From NCBI GenBank assembly GCA_025618425.1, contig CM046842.1, positions 21,846,340-21,910,339 on the forward strand: DNA of 64,000 bases. The letters are read 5' to 3'. Positions 23,583-35,652 of this stretch are shown here, one piece after another. Numbering within the stretch: position 1 is the first letter of the stretch; every line of letters starts with the position of its first letter. Source of the DNA: Heliocidaris tuberculata (lineage: Eukaryota; Echinodermata; Echinoidea; Camarodonta; Echinometridae). Made by a program: the position numbers and the translations under genes. The notes below the pieces were generated by a model that was not told where the DNA came from, ran no database searches, and saw only the letters and a program-made list of their open reading frames with translations.

Positions 23583-25078
23583 TTTAAAAAATGAAAAACT
23601 TATGAATCCATTCTTTACTCTTTACTCTGTAGTTTTTGTTTTTTTTTAATCCAGCTAAACTTGTATCATATTCATTTCTCCACACGGTTTACTACGTCTA
23701 AACTATATGTTGCCTGTAAAATTGATACCTGGAAGCTTTTAAGAATCATTATTACATTAACCTATGCACAGGGGCGGGTTAAAGATTACGTCCTGAAATA
23801 CAATAGGGATCCTTTGTATCCGAAAGTGAGTAGGTGGCGAGTTCTTTTCAGACCCAGTATTCACTGTCAGACACAAAAGCGAGAGACAGGAAGTCTATTG
23901 AAATCTTCGTATAAAAGCTATTTATTTATATAAAAGCTCCTCCTTGACACTTAGCCATACAAAAAAGAATAGAATTTTAATCCAGGGCGGAATCCTTGCC
24001 AGCGTTCCATGGAAAGCTTATCATTGCAAAGAACTAAATATTTTGATTAATATCAAATTAGAATTGAATGTTCACATTTATATACAGGCGCGTCGGTGTG
24101 TTAGACCTATATCTGCCGACAGCAGCTGTTATGCTGCATTTTAAGACTAATACCACCCCCATACACACAAGAAAGAATTATTTTCAAACAATATCGCAGA
24201 TGTTGATATTTATTAGTTTAACGTAGGAGCCTTTGCTAGATTACGGATTATGAACCACCCTGTTTTTAAATTTTGCTAGCGAGCGAACCGAGCTGGGCAA
24301 AAATAACCGCTTCTCGTTATATTAAAAAGTGTTATTTTGTCATCAAAATACATAGGATAAGATATCTAAACGATATATTTGGTTTCTTCCCTAGTCCAAT
24401 TGTTTGCTGTCCCAAACAACTCTGCTTCTAAATATTACGAGCGAGCAAAGCAAGCCTGCACAAACGCGCTCTTTTAACGATAGAAGTATTATTTCGTTAT
24501 TAGAATACTGTTATAGGCCGATAAGATATTTAGAACATATGTATAATTATATTCGGTCATCTCACTCGCCGAATTTGTTTGCTATTCCTAAACCATCCTG
24601 TATCTAAATATTATACGAGCGAAAGCAGGGGAGCGAGGAAAAATACAAATTCGTTTTTATGGTAGAAGCGTTATTTGTAATCAAAATACACTATAAGCCT
24701 TGTAGAGTCTCCATGATAATTTGATCACCATCTGCCGAATATGACTCTGTTTGGGCACCTCGCTTACCGTCCGAAACCCTTCTGTTTCCAGATCTGTTGA
24801 GCGAGCGTAGCGACCGGGCGAGAGAGAGAGAGAATAAAGAATTTTGTATATACACTGAGAACAGGTTCTAGTGATAGTTACTCTATTTCATGATTTTAGT
24901 AACGCACGTTTTATCGGCATCTTCCGTCTTCATAGTGGGTATGATAGGGAATATGCTATGGTCACAGGTTGTTATCTCAAAAAAAAATCTTTTTAAAGTC
25001 AACTTCCCGCCCGATTCTTGACTCATTATAGTACTAACAATCTATTAGAAAAAGAATAGTATAACATTATAGGCACAT
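23583..25078 (+). repeat. paralog of about 15941-18330, lacking its insertions
   Basis: Matches the left duplication unit in order ('CTCTGTAGTTTTTG', 'TTTACTACGTCTAAACTATATG', 'GATACCTGGAAGCTTTTAAG', 'AATCATTATTACATTAACC', and on to 'CGTTTTATCGGCATCTTCCG'). It omits the elements at 16074-16585 and 16621-17140. It runs into the assembly gap, so its true right end is unknown. Confidence 0.8.
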
Positions 25079-25094
25079 ATGATGGAAAACAATT

Positions 25095-25594
25095 NNNNNN
25101 NNNNNNNNNNNNNNNNNNNNNNNNNNNNNNNNNNNNNNNNNNNNNNNNNNNNNNNNNNNNNNNNNNNNNNNNNNNNNNNNNNNNNNNNNNNNNNNNNNNN
25201 NNNNNNNNNNNNNNNNNNNNNNNNNNNNNNNNNNNNNNNNNNNNNNNNNNNNNNNNNNNNNNNNNNNNNNNNNNNNNNNNNNNNNNNNNNNNNNNNNNNN
25301 NNNNNNNNNNNNNNNNNNNNNNNNNNNNNNNNNNNNNNNNNNNNNNNNNNNNNNNNNNNNNNNNNNNNNNNNNNNNNNNNNNNNNNNNNNNNNNNNNNNN
25401 NNNNNNNNNNNNNNNNNNNNNNNNNNNNNNNNNNNNNNNNNNNNNNNNNNNNNNNNNNNNNNNNNNNNNNNNNNNNNNNNNNNNNNNNNNNNNNNNNNNN
25501 NNNNNNNNNNNNNNNNNNNNNNNNNNNNNNNNNNNNNNNNNNNNNNNNNNNNNNNNNNNNNNNNNNNNNNNNNNNNNNNNNNNNNNNNNNNNNN
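25095..25594. other. assembly gap (500 N)
   Basis: Exactly 500 undetermined bases, probably a placeholder or estimated gap. The open frame across it is an artefact of translating N. Confidence 1.
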
Positions 25595-27060
25595 TTTTTT
25601 TTTTTTTCTTTCTTTTAGTTAATTCAGAATTAAAAAAAAAAATCTAATCGAGAATTACTGTATCAGACAATGTCTGGTAGCGAATGACTTGAATTGGGTA
25701 CATTATGACCTACATGTTCAGTAGGTGTTTCATTCAGTTGTATGAACTTATGGACACAAGAATTTTTTGTGCGGTTGGGTCCAGGGGATGCATTGACCTA
25801 GCAAGTTTATTTCAGCATGTTAGTGGTGTTATTTATGCATATCCTTCTTCTCATTCAGAACAAGGCAAATCAAACATCGCCATCCAACTGCTCCCGTGTA
25901 TCTTTCCTTGCACAAGGAAGGGGAAAACCAAATCCACGAAAGGATGAGGCGCTCAGAGCTTTCGTTGATTCAAAGCCAGTAAGATTGCCATATGCTTCTG
26001 TTTACATGAAGAGTTGAAATGAAACACATTAGTGTATGCTAAAAAGCCATACAAAACTTGTAGAAACCTCAGTGTAAAAAGTTAGTCTGTATCTCAGAGT
26101 CGAGACTTCAGTCAGATTTCAATCTTACTTTTCAAATTTTCCATATTAATTGCATGAACATGTTGCTGTACTAAAAGGACTCCCCATTGCTAATTTAATT
26201 GTGCTGCCTGATTTAAATCTTCTGTTATTGTCAACCCAATGGACAATGTTATCTAATGATCACTATCAGAATGAATACTGGAGAAGTCATTTTTGGAACC
26301 AAATCCTAACTTATTTTAAGACGAATGAAATAAAATTTATAACTTTCATTGAGTTAGGCACATGAGTATTAAAAGCGATACTATGAACAATAACATGTCT
26401 CTTCACAAATCGAGGGTTGCCAAAGAAAAGCGGCACAGTTAATTTTTTATATTCACGATCGGCGATGGTTAGAAATCATACATGTCATGCAGAAGAAAAT
26501 TACACCAAGGTCACCCATTTTGGTTCAGTTGTGTATCAAAGCAATGTCTTCTTTTTAAATATCTGAGATGCAGGAACGCTACATGTATATACCAGGAAAA
26601 TATAATTTGGGCTTACTGCACTCACTCGGGAATGGTTTCATGATTCTATGAGCGCAGTTTGCCAAACATGTACAGTCTACTCGTATTTGCCTGAATCTTG
26701 TCTTTCTATTTCAGTACTATATCTGATAAAACTTTCATTTATATCAACAGGAGTGTGGTGGACATATAAAACAATTCTCAAACTGAGCTGCCTGAACTGT
26801 GCAATTATGTTCAAATAGATTTTTTTTTAAAAGGAAAAGCAAAACTAATGAAAGTCATGCATTCAATTTCAAGATATCTATAAATTCGCTTAACAGGTGG
26901 TATAGCACAACTCCGACACAGTTGTCTATGGAGATATTTTAGGTTTTTCCCCTTTTTGACGGACTAGATAGCTTTTACACATAGTTTTTTTTCACAGGTT
27001 CATTCTTTCACCCATCAGATATATGCTGAACTTGGAAATTTTAGATTATGCCTTAAAAGT
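25595..27060. other. probable intron or 5' part of an unidentified gene; no exon proven
   Basis: Upstream of the terminal exon at 27459. A frame ending at 26017 reads '...RKDEALRAFVDSKP...' and could be an exon, but I find no convincing splice context or known motif. The frame at 26150-26365 is likewise unassigned. Confidence 0.3.
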
Positions 27061-27063
27061 CTG

Positions 27064-27292
27064 TTGGTCGTCCTGAGCAATTTCAACAGCAGCGAGGTTT
27101 GATGTACACTGATGCTACTCCATGTCTGCGAGGTTCTGTGCCGTTCGGTGCGAATTGCGTGTTTAGGGGGCAAGTGTACAACACGACCATGTTTGAGAAC
27201 ACATACACCAGCTGTCGTGTTGTACGCTTGCCCCTTGAATGTATGTGATTCGCCTTGCTCCTGGTGAAATTGCTTAGGACAACCGGCCGGCA
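27064..27292. repeat. foldback (inverted-repeat) sequence
   Basis: The inner arms GGGGCAAGTGTACAACACGA / TCGTGTTGTACGCTTGCCCC pair with one mismatch around a ~33-base loop. Outer arms GTCCTGAGCAATTTCA / TGAAATTGCTTAGGAC also pair. The left side holds about 60 extra bases. It is probably a small non-autonomous element within the intron that precedes the exon at 27459. Confidence 0.75.
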
Positions 27293-27458
27293 TTAAGTCT
27301 TTTTTTAATTCCAGGAAAAAAATTTCAAGACTTCATTTGCTGCATTTCTGTCCGACCCTGTACATGTACATGCAGTATACATCTACATGTAGCTGTATCC
27401 GAAATTCTTGAAAAAATTCTTTATTCTGTCTCTTTTTTTTGTTGTATAATTATTTCAG

Positions 27459-27770
27459 ATTGGAACCAACATCCCGCAATACATAGAGACGTCTAAGCAT
27501 ACTCAGCCATTCGTGTTGATTCTCGGGGACCGGTGCCATCCAGAGCAAGTGTTTGTGATCGCAGAGAAATTCGCTGTTGGAGAAGCCTCCCTGATATTAG
27601 CAATGGATGCTTGCTACAAATTTTTCTTTGTCTTGGATGTAGAACATCCTTTGCAATGTGAGTCAAGTTTGGAGTTTGTTCAAAAAGTCTGTCACAATAT
27701 GCAGGACAAGAAGAACACATCTAACGCTGTGAGGATTCTTCGCACATTTCTGCAAAATAGCCTCCATTAG
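27459..27770 (+). CDS. terminal exon of an unidentified protein
   Basis: The exon begins after a strong acceptor (long pyrimidine tract, TATTTCAG) and reads 103 codons in phase 0 to TAG. It starts IGTNIPQYIETSKHTQPFV and continues through LGDRCHPEQVFVIAEK, then LAMDACYKFFFVLDVEHP and QCESSLEFVQKV, before ending RILRTFLQNSLH. The alternation of hydrophobic positions and the pattern 'QPF..L.LGD...P.Q.FV', 'A.DACYK.F.V.D..YP/HP', 'QC...EF.Q' resembles C-terminal exons of uncharacterised animal proteins I have seen in fish and invertebrates. I cannot name a function or a domain. An ATG is not needed because this is an internal-to-terminal exon; upstream exons were not identified and may lie partly in the assembly gap. 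Real-exon status is likely; product is unknown. Confidence 0.7.
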   Translation: MGTNIPQYIETSKHTQPFVLILGDRCHPEQVFVIAEKFAVGEASLILAMDACYKFFFVLDVEHPLQCESSLEFVQKVCHNMQDKKNTSNAVRILRTFLQNSLH

Positions 27771-27773
27771 AAT

Positions 27774-27885
27774 AAGACCGTTTGTAATGAGCACATTTTT
27801 CCTAGATGCTGATTGGTTATAGGGTCTTGTTGCCGTGATAGTTACTATTAACGGTAAGTTTTGTGCAACAGGCCCCAGATCGGCT
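27774..27885. mobile_element. fragment of a GTTACTAT-type foldback MITE
   Basis: 'TGATTGGTTATAGGGTCTTGTTGCCGTGATAGTTACTATTAACGG' with '...TTTTGTGCAACAGGCCCC' at the end resembles the MITE at 46331-46501 (TAGTAACTTTGCC, TTTATGCAACGGCACCC). It lies in the putative 3' UTR of the exon at 27459-27770. Weakly supported. Confidence 0.35.
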
Positions 27886-30800
27886 TCATTTTCCCCAATC
27901 CTGTCCGACCTCAAGAAATTGACACATTAACTCCTGGTGAAGAAGCAAATAATGAAGTGATTATATTGATGTGATTCTGAGGATGAGGATTGTGTCTTTT
28001 ATTGTTCATAATTAGCTTTACAATTCACAAGAATTTACAAGACAAAGTGCTATACAAAGATGTGGGCTTTCTCCCAAACACCTGTCAGGGTAACAGAGGT
28101 CGGAATGTATTAATTAGAACTTGAATATCAAGAGTTTTGGTTTCCTTTGTAAAATTAAAAGTGGCATCTAGGGCATGTGACCTTGATATGTCACTAAATA
28201 CATAGTTACTTGTGTTAGTTGATGTTATCTATTTTAACTAAAAGGGCAAGTTGTCAAATCTATGTTAAACCCAAACCTATGCTCATCGGCTAGTTTGTCT
28301 AAAGATATAGTTTAGGAATGACAGCAATGGCAGTCTCCATGCATTCTTCGCGAGTAGTTTGGCAACTGAAAATCAAGAAAAGAGACAATATCTCCTTGGA
28401 TATGTAGGGGTACCATGATGAACCAAAACTCTATCTACAGTCTGTTTGAATCCAATGTGTCCAGAGCAGTCTGACTACCTACAACGACCACACAAAAGAA
28501 CTTCAATCCAAGACAACTGACATACATCATACAAGTACATGTTGTGACTTTTCATAAAATGAGCATGCAAAAAGTTTTGGCATGCAATTATACTAAAGAG
28601 CATATTGTGGAAGGTATTAAAAGCATCAGGTCTTCGGGGAGGACAGAAAAACCTGCAAACCGCGTGCTTCTTTTCACGGTGAGGGGGATAGTGAGCAAGT
28701 GGAAGCGACCAATAGAATAGCTCCTGGTAAAAGATGTGACCCCAACATGCTATCACCTATTTCAAACTATTGGAGTCACTTGAACAAAGAGGAGGAGGAA
28801 ACAGTTTATTTGAGGAGCAAGCTTTGATCGTTTAAGGGCAAGAATTCTGTGTACGACATTTGATATTTACATTGCAGGTGAGGAGCCAATGCCAATGGTG
28901 TCATCCCTACAGAGGTTGACAGCTGAATCATTCGAGATGACAACAGCGGAAGTTGTAGACGATGGCATATAGAGAGACGATAACCTATGGGTAAATTTGG
29001 GGACATAACAGACAATGCCCATTCCTTGGCCCTGCCCCTGGCCTTGGGCCTGTACTATAAAGTAATTTGAACCAGGACATACGTGTACATACATACATGT
29101 ACATGCCTGCTGACAGGACACATGCATAGATCTCACATGTTATCATTGAATAGAGAAACGTGACTGTATATGACTTTGATGACTTTTTGACACAGTCAGA
29201 AAAATTAGAAAGAACATGAGAGTCAATACACTGTAAGTCATCAACCACAACATCATGAGGACATTTCAAACCAAAATGAAAGTGAGATTGCTAATTCCAC
29301 TCACAAAGTTCAAAGTGGCACAGGTCTGAAGGGGTACACTTAAAGGGAAGGTTGAGTTCGGGGGAAAAGTAAAAAAAATAATTTGTGAGCTTTCTCATTC
29401 TTTTTATGTTACTTTGGAAGATTATCATAGTAGAAATGTCCCCTGAAAAAGGATTTCTCTTCAAATGCCCTCACATTCAAAATATGACAAGCAAGAACTG
29501 ATATGTTCAGGCCTAACATTTTTGTGTTGTCCCATATACACACATTTCTGTGTGCAGTGCACATGATGCTCAGCAGGACTGAGTCAATTTCTAATAATTT
29601 TGGTGATTCTAAAGCCTTACAGCATACACCAATTCTTAAGTGCTGTATAATCAATCTTTCCCAATTGCTTTGAGACAGTATCTTTCACAATTCAATCCAT
29701 GACCAGAACTCAACTTTATCTTTTATAACATGTATATCAAGACGATCTCAAAGATCAGAGTTTGTTGAGAAGCGTGTGCTCAGCAAGAACTTAGCTTCTC
29801 AATGGAACTGGCAGATTCATAAGAATCAAAGACTAGTTGAAAGTATTCCTCTTATGGAAGAAGCCAGAGGCATTATTGTTGCAAAGAAGGTAGAATTTTT
29901 CAAACGGTGTGATGTCATGTCTTTGCAGAAGAGGGTATTTTTTTCAGAGCTTGGTCTTTCATGATGTCAGTGATTTAGAAACAAACGAGGAATAGCAAGT
30001 ACATGTAGGTAGTCTGGTATTGAGTTTGCATAATGAATAATCGAAAAGCAAGAAAACTCTACGGCATTCTTAGAATACTCATTTCCAGGCCCCTTAAGAG
30101 ATGCGACACTCGGTCTGGCATAGTTCGACAAATAGTATTTCACTCAAATCTAAAGACAATCTACACATGTTCCAAATAGGAATATCTATCATGGGGGCCA
30201 TTACTATAATTAAACTACAAAAATTCAAATACTAGTTCACTGATTCCCCTCATGCCTACCCCTTCCTCCAATGACCCAACAGCTACATGCATTGTTTACT
30301 ACCAATATGCAATGCTTGTTTTTCCCTATCACTTCTCTGTAATCAACATGATCAAGCAGCTCTAAAGCCATGATACAAATTATAATAGTTTTGAAAATTC
30401 CAGTTTCACTAGCACACAGTACCATTTTGATACAAATTTGCTATTTACAGAAGGATAATTAGCGAGTGTCTAGCATTACATAAAGGCACAATCAGCAGCA
30501 ATGACATGACAAGCACAAGTGCTGCATAATCTAAGTTAGTAATAAGAGGCTTCATTAAAGTTCATAACAGCAATGATTCATCAACCACTGTACCTGATAT
30601 GTCGAGTCTGTTAGACTTCACGCAATGATTCACCAACAACTGTACGTGGTATGTCGAATCTGTTAAACTTCATGATTTATATGGAAAATGCTCACTCTAC
30701 ATTTTTCGCCTATATCATGATTAATGACATCCTAAAATGAAACCAAATTAACCACTGTCAAAACAGCAACAGCTCGTTCAGTAATGACGGCGAATAAGGG

Positions 30801-32200
30801 GAGAGGCCTCTGGTAATCTGAGAGAGGCGAAGAGATACTTGCATCTATTCAACTTGTGTCATATGAACTTTCTCTGAGCATCCAAGAAAGAATAAGAAAT
30901 TACCTAAACCACCATGTTGTTTGTGAGAGGATAAGGGGGTTAAGCATGGTGGTAGCAACAGTGACAAGTCAAAAGAAATATTAGATGGCTGTATATTTTC
31001 TGAACATTGATGACTCATCAATGACTATCATCAAATTGATTTATGGAGTTTGCTAGATTTGTGAGTGCTTTGGAATATCACGAGTTCACGACTTTACATA
31101 TCTCAACCGTATCACGATAAATGATATCAAGTGATGACAACATATTAACAATCATCAGAGATATGACCAACTTTGGCAACAACTTGTTTGGTAAGGATGA
31201 TTACAAGATGAGGCTGCTGGCAACTTCGCAGAGGTGGAAAGATACTTGTGTTATATCAACTTCGAAAACCAACTTCAGGTGAAAGGGCAATACACCGCAT
31301 ATATGCAAAATAAATAAATAAATTGATAAAATCATTATCTTGATCTCAAACAGGTTTATGCTACATGTACCAGTATCCAAGAAAGAATTACCCACAATCA
31401 GAAGTGAGATAAACTCTTGATCCTCTGTTAAATATCAAATTATTGTTCTTTACCTCACACTATTTTTTTAAAAATCATACAAAATGAGGGAGGTTCTGGG
31501 GGCGCTCTTCTAGGAAATACACACTTTTTGCAAAGTGCCAATCTGGAGAGGAAAAAGGCAAAATGAATGGCAGGAAAGGAATCTGAACAATTCACAGAAA
31601 ATATCAAAGAACTTTGGCTAACCAGGAACTGATAAAGATAGAGAATCTCTAGACAGGTCTGCAGAAAACAATGCAGCTGATTAACGAAGACCTGAGCAGC
31701 AAGTACCCCCATCACCCCCCCCCCCCCCCAGAACCCTAGAATCGGCACACTCGAAAACAAGAGAATCTGGAAGGGACCACAAAGAAAAAAGAGGTGCACG
31801 AGCAGTGACGATAAGGCGAGCATTGATACAAATGAAACTCCTTATGACCCTGATTAATAAAGTATCTACAAAATGGTATGACGATTGTTTCTTGTGAATT
31901 TTTAACAATCCATAGCAAATAGCCAAAACGAATTGCATGTAGCATGATACGAAATAGTGAACGTTGCCTAGCAGGGAACTGAAGTGAAGCAAAAAAAAAT
32001 CTACATAATGGGACTACCACTAAATAATAGGCACCATTTGGAACTGATGATGGATCATTCCTCCAAAAATATAACATGCACAAGGGCTGTCAACACCTTA
32101 CAATGAAAAGTAGTAAGTCGAATATATTAACTAAAAGAAAGTTCACAAAAAGAAGTGATCTAACCTACAATGTATTACACCTGAGCTGTACAGTAGAATT
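27886..32200. other. no gene recognised
   Basis: About 4.3 kb of ordinary AT-rich sequence with no convincing exon on either strand. It includes a GCCTTGG-like patch at 29020-29050 and a poly-C run at 31717-31729. The longest frames (about 31455-31823 and 31736-32083, minus strand) are hydrophobic or mixed, overlap each other in different frames and have no motif I recognise. Confidence 0.45.
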
Positions 32201-32202
32201 TG

Positions 32203-32262
32203 ACAATAATAATAATAATAATAATAATAACAATAATAATAATTGTAATAATAATAATAGTG
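32203..32262. repeat. (AAT)n microsatellite
   Basis: About 18 AAT-type units with CAAT and TGTA interruptions. Confidence 0.95.
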
Positions 32263-32814
32263 GGTTTTTGTAGAGCTCACATGTCTGTCAGACTTGACAC
32301 TCCTGGCACTCCACAGGTGCCTGGTGCGCGTGTACATGGGCCCCAAATATTGAAAGTTCTGCTCTCCCTCAAAATTATTCTTGAAATTAAAACAGACATG
32401 TAAAATTTCAATCAGGACCCCAAGCGACAAAAGGTTAATGTGGAGCCCTGGCTACAGTATAATGATACCACTACTACACACATGATGGAAAGCTCTTCCT
32501 AGAATGACTTCACATCTTTTTCAGGAATTTTCTTCTGCCCAAAGGCTTGTCACATATATACACCAGTAAACTGCCTCAAAAAAACTGTGGCCTTTTTTTT
32601 TTTTTTTTTTTTTTTTCACGTATGACATGAATGGCAAGCAGGGATACAAGATGCAGAAAAGGTATCTATGTGCACCAAATAATCTGTGCATTTTAAGATA
32701 CATATATGAAGTGCAGAAAAAAAAAAAAACAAGAATTTTTTTTTTTAATTCTGAGGCAGTTTGCCACTTCATATATTTGAATGAGCCTTTTATAGAGGCT
32801 GCGTGGCATGTTGA

Positions 32815-33195
32815 TAATAATAACATACCACTTTTACATTACGCCATTCAATCTTGTCGATCTACTCTAAGGCACACAAGTTACAGTACATACATGTACA
32901 TTTCCCAGAATTTAACACAGCGGCCACAAGGCATTTCAGGTAAAGCGATTCTTACCAGGTACCCATTTACCGCATCCGAGTGGAGTCAAAGTGCTGTCTT
33001 GCCAAACTTACAGCCGTTATTGCCATGGTAGGGAATCGAACACACCCGTGTGGTCCACAGTTGACTCATCAACAACATCCTGACACTTCTTTTGCTGTGC
33101 CATTTAGAAGGAAAAAAAATTTAGAATGTCTTCATCAGTTGGTCATGGACTTCCTTGACCCTCCCACCCTGCTGGCATAGTGGTAGTACATGTAT
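32815..33195 (-). mobile_element. tRNA-derived SINE-like element (minus strand)
   Basis: Read on the minus strand it holds a pol III B-box-like GTTCGATTCCC (33028-33038 region), then AAATGGGTACCTGGTAAG. It ends in a GTATGTTATTATTATC-type tail near 32815, the usual order for a tRNA-derived SINE. An A-box-like GCATAGTGG complement lies near 33175-33182. It faces a related plus-strand element at 33480-33745. Confidence 0.5.
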
Positions 33196-33204
33196 AGGGC
33201 TTCT

Positions 33205-33432
33205 GACAGCAGGCTTCTCGGAGAAAATAGTTTATGCATGGTTTAAATTGACAGAAATATGGCTTAAATGAATCCCAAAGGGTGATCCGACAGGACCAAA
33301 GCAATTTTGCAGGTTGAAATTATGCACCAACACATTTTTTTTTGTCCATATTAAGTGAGATATGGCCTTATGACATCCCGGGGAGTTGGTTTGGGAGGAC
33401 CGAAACAACTTTGGAGATTTAAAGTAGGCATT
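33205..33432 (+). repeat. dispersed repeat, inverted partner of 38199-38405
   Basis: Shares 'TTGACAGAAATATGG', 'GGACCAAAGCAATTTTGCAG', 'GGTTTGGGAGGACCGAAACAACTTTGGAGA' and 'AAGTAGGC' with the reverse complement of 38199-38405. The pair flanks the zinc-finger terminal exon about 5 kb apart. Confidence 0.75.
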
Positions 33433-33479
33433 GCTTGCTTTATTACCCTTGTCGGTACCCTTATTGGGAGAATCTGAAC

Positions 33480-33745
33480 ATGTTTTTTTCCTTTCTGAAA
33501 TTCCTCAACCTTGGTATCAGCACCAAGAGTGTAATGTATGCACGAGAATTGATGGGTATGAATCCCTGCCCAACAATGTGTCACGTGGCAAGACATCAAT
33601 CCATGTTTGCCACTCCCCATCTGAAGGTAATGGGTACCTGGTATGCTGAAGCACCACCGAAGGGCCACTGAGACAAACTGTAAAGCACTCTGAACATCTA
33701 TAAGTGAAGAACACTATATCATAAATAATTGTTGTTATTACATGT
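33480..33745 (+). mobile_element. tRNA-derived SINE-like element (plus strand)
   Basis: Contains a B-box-like GGTATGAATCCCTGCC at about 33555, then TAATGGGTACCTGGTATGC, 'TAAAGCACTCTGAACATCTATAAGTGAAGAACACTATATCATAAATAATTG' and a TTGTTATTA tail. This is the layout of widespread marine-invertebrate tRNA SINEs with a GTTATTATT tail. The 5' boundary is not sharp. Confidence 0.55.
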
Positions 33746-34142
33746 AGGTAGCTTGGCAAAACGCAGTGGCACATAAGTTGCGGAAAAGATGCAGAGGAAT
33801 ATTGCAAGTTTTGTCTGTGCTACTAAAATCAGAATCTGACAAATCTGAATATAAGTTGTCATATTATTTTGCTTAAAAGTGTTCAAAGAGGTAAATACTT
33901 CATTCTAACATTTTGGTTCTGCCCCTATAGAATAAAATTTTAATTAGGTATAATTCTGTTTTATGCGTATTTCCTGCGTGTTTATGCTCCACAACTTTCG
34001 CTAAGCTACCTTACTATCATCATCATTATTATTATTATTATTTAATCATTTGGCATCATTGCTTCTATAATGCCTTCACCTCTTGTTCATGACATTCATT
34101 GCACCATCAGAAGTATTTACTTGTTGCTCAAGTATCTTGTTG

Positions 34143-35425
34143 TCACTTATGATCTTTTTTGTGCCTCCTGAGCTGTGAGGAATGAAAGTATCGCTTGCCG
34201 CACCCTTCTTCTTTACAGACAAACATACAAACCTCATCTGGCCATTTCTTTCGAACTTCTCCATTCATTTCGTGAATTCTCTGAGAGTGCGATTTCAAAT
34301 GGTCCCTCCGTTTGAAGGACCTGCCACACTTGTCACAATTGAAGGGCTTTTCTCCAGTGTGCAGGCGTTCATGAATCTTTAAGTGAGATCCTCTGCTAAA
34401 GCTCTTCCCGCAGTAACGGCACACATTTGGTTTATACCCAGTGTGGACTCTGTAGTGCATAGCCAGAGATGACTTCGCAGTAAACAATGCATTGCATAGC
34501 TCACAGATTTGGAACTTGTCACTGTGATGCTCTCTTGAATGTTTTGTCAAATCAGCACTATCAGGGAACTTTTCCGAACAATGTTTACAAGCATAAACGT
34601 TGCGGTTGCTGGATTCTAATGTACTTTCAAGTGAGTGAATAGTGCAATTCTTCTTGTGCCGAGAGAAGCTCCGCCGGATCCTAAACTTCTGGCCACAGAG
34701 CTCACACTGATAAGCCTTCTCTCCAGAGTGCAAAGACATATGTTCTTCAAGGTGGGATTTCTTGTAATAGGACTTGCCGCAGACTTTGCAAATAAATGGC
34801 TTGGCGACAGTGTGTTTGTCTTTAATGTGTGAATTCAAAGAAGATTGGTTGGAACATTTTTTCTTACACACCTTGCAGGTGAACTTTTTCTTTGCCAAAT
34901 GGGATTTTACATGATGCTTCTCTAGAGCATCTGCACTCACGAAAATCTGCCCACACAACAGACAAGTGAATGTCTGAGTCACATGTTTCTTATTACTGAA
35001 GGATGATGTCTCTGCACTTGTGCTTTTTGGTTGATAAACATTGCGCAAACAGCTCTCACTGGTTGTCATAGTAACATGATTATCTTCTTTTACTGCATCA
35101 CCACTCTGTCCACTGCAGCTCATCTCTGCATTGCTACATTTTCCGCACAAGCTACATTTTTCGCACAGATCCCTCTTTCGATCTTTTGTAGGGCTATAGG
35201 AAAGGACTTTGCAACATGACCGACATTTCTTTACCTTAGAACTCTGATCCTTTGACCTGTGATGTGTCTTTGCATGCGATGTGAGCTGGATGACGTTACT
35301 ATACTCTGCGCTGCAAATGTGGCATTGGTAAAGCTGCCTTCTTCTGTTGGGTGCCGTGGTGTTTCTCTGGCTTTCATAACGTGATGGTGATTGCTCATCT
35401 TTGGCAAATGTCTCCACACTGGTTT
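34143..35425 (-). CDS. C2H2 zinc-finger protein, terminal exon
   Basis: A single exon encodes 427 codons after the acceptor TACATGTATGTAG and ends TGA at 34145-34143. I count ten C2H2-type fingers: an N-terminal isolated one (YQCHICSAEYSN..), then a cysteine-rich CxxC cluster (KKCRSCCK ... CEKCSLCGKC), then FTCLLCGQIF, FTCKVCKKKC, FICKVCGKSY, YQCELCGQKF (C2HC, last His replaced by Cys), YACKHCSEKF, ICELCNALF, VCRYCGKSF, FNCDKCGRSF and a final FVCKEEGCGKRYF with the wider C-x4-C spacing. TGEKPF-type linkers join the late fingers. Such proteins are nuclear and bind DNA. No KRAB, SCAN or BTB domain is visible in this window, and I cannot name an ortholog. The open frame extends about 100 bases upstream of the acceptor, but that part is intron. 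The G contributed by the preceding exon completes the first codon (phase 1). Confidence 0.93.
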
Positions 35426-35652
35426 CTACATACATGTAAGAGGTGCAGAACATATCAATGAATTTCCAATAGAAAATGCTGACATACATTGTACAATGTA
35501 CCTTACTCCTACTTAGAAACTGGCACACAGTGGTTTAAATGCTTTAAACCTCCATAAGCGCAGTACGTGCATGTCCTCATGTCCAATGGGCGTACAGTAA
35601 TGCGTCTATATTACGCTATTTACACTATTTTAGTCCACGGCAGAGGTTTAAA

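Noticed and set aside
25079..25618. 179-codon frame
   Set aside because: Almost entirely undetermined bases of the assembly gap.
35425..35528. open extension upstream of the zinc-finger exon, with an in-frame ATG
   Set aside because: A good acceptor (TACATGTATGTAG) and an in-phase upstream exon show this part is intron; the extension has no zinc-finger-like or conserved sequence.
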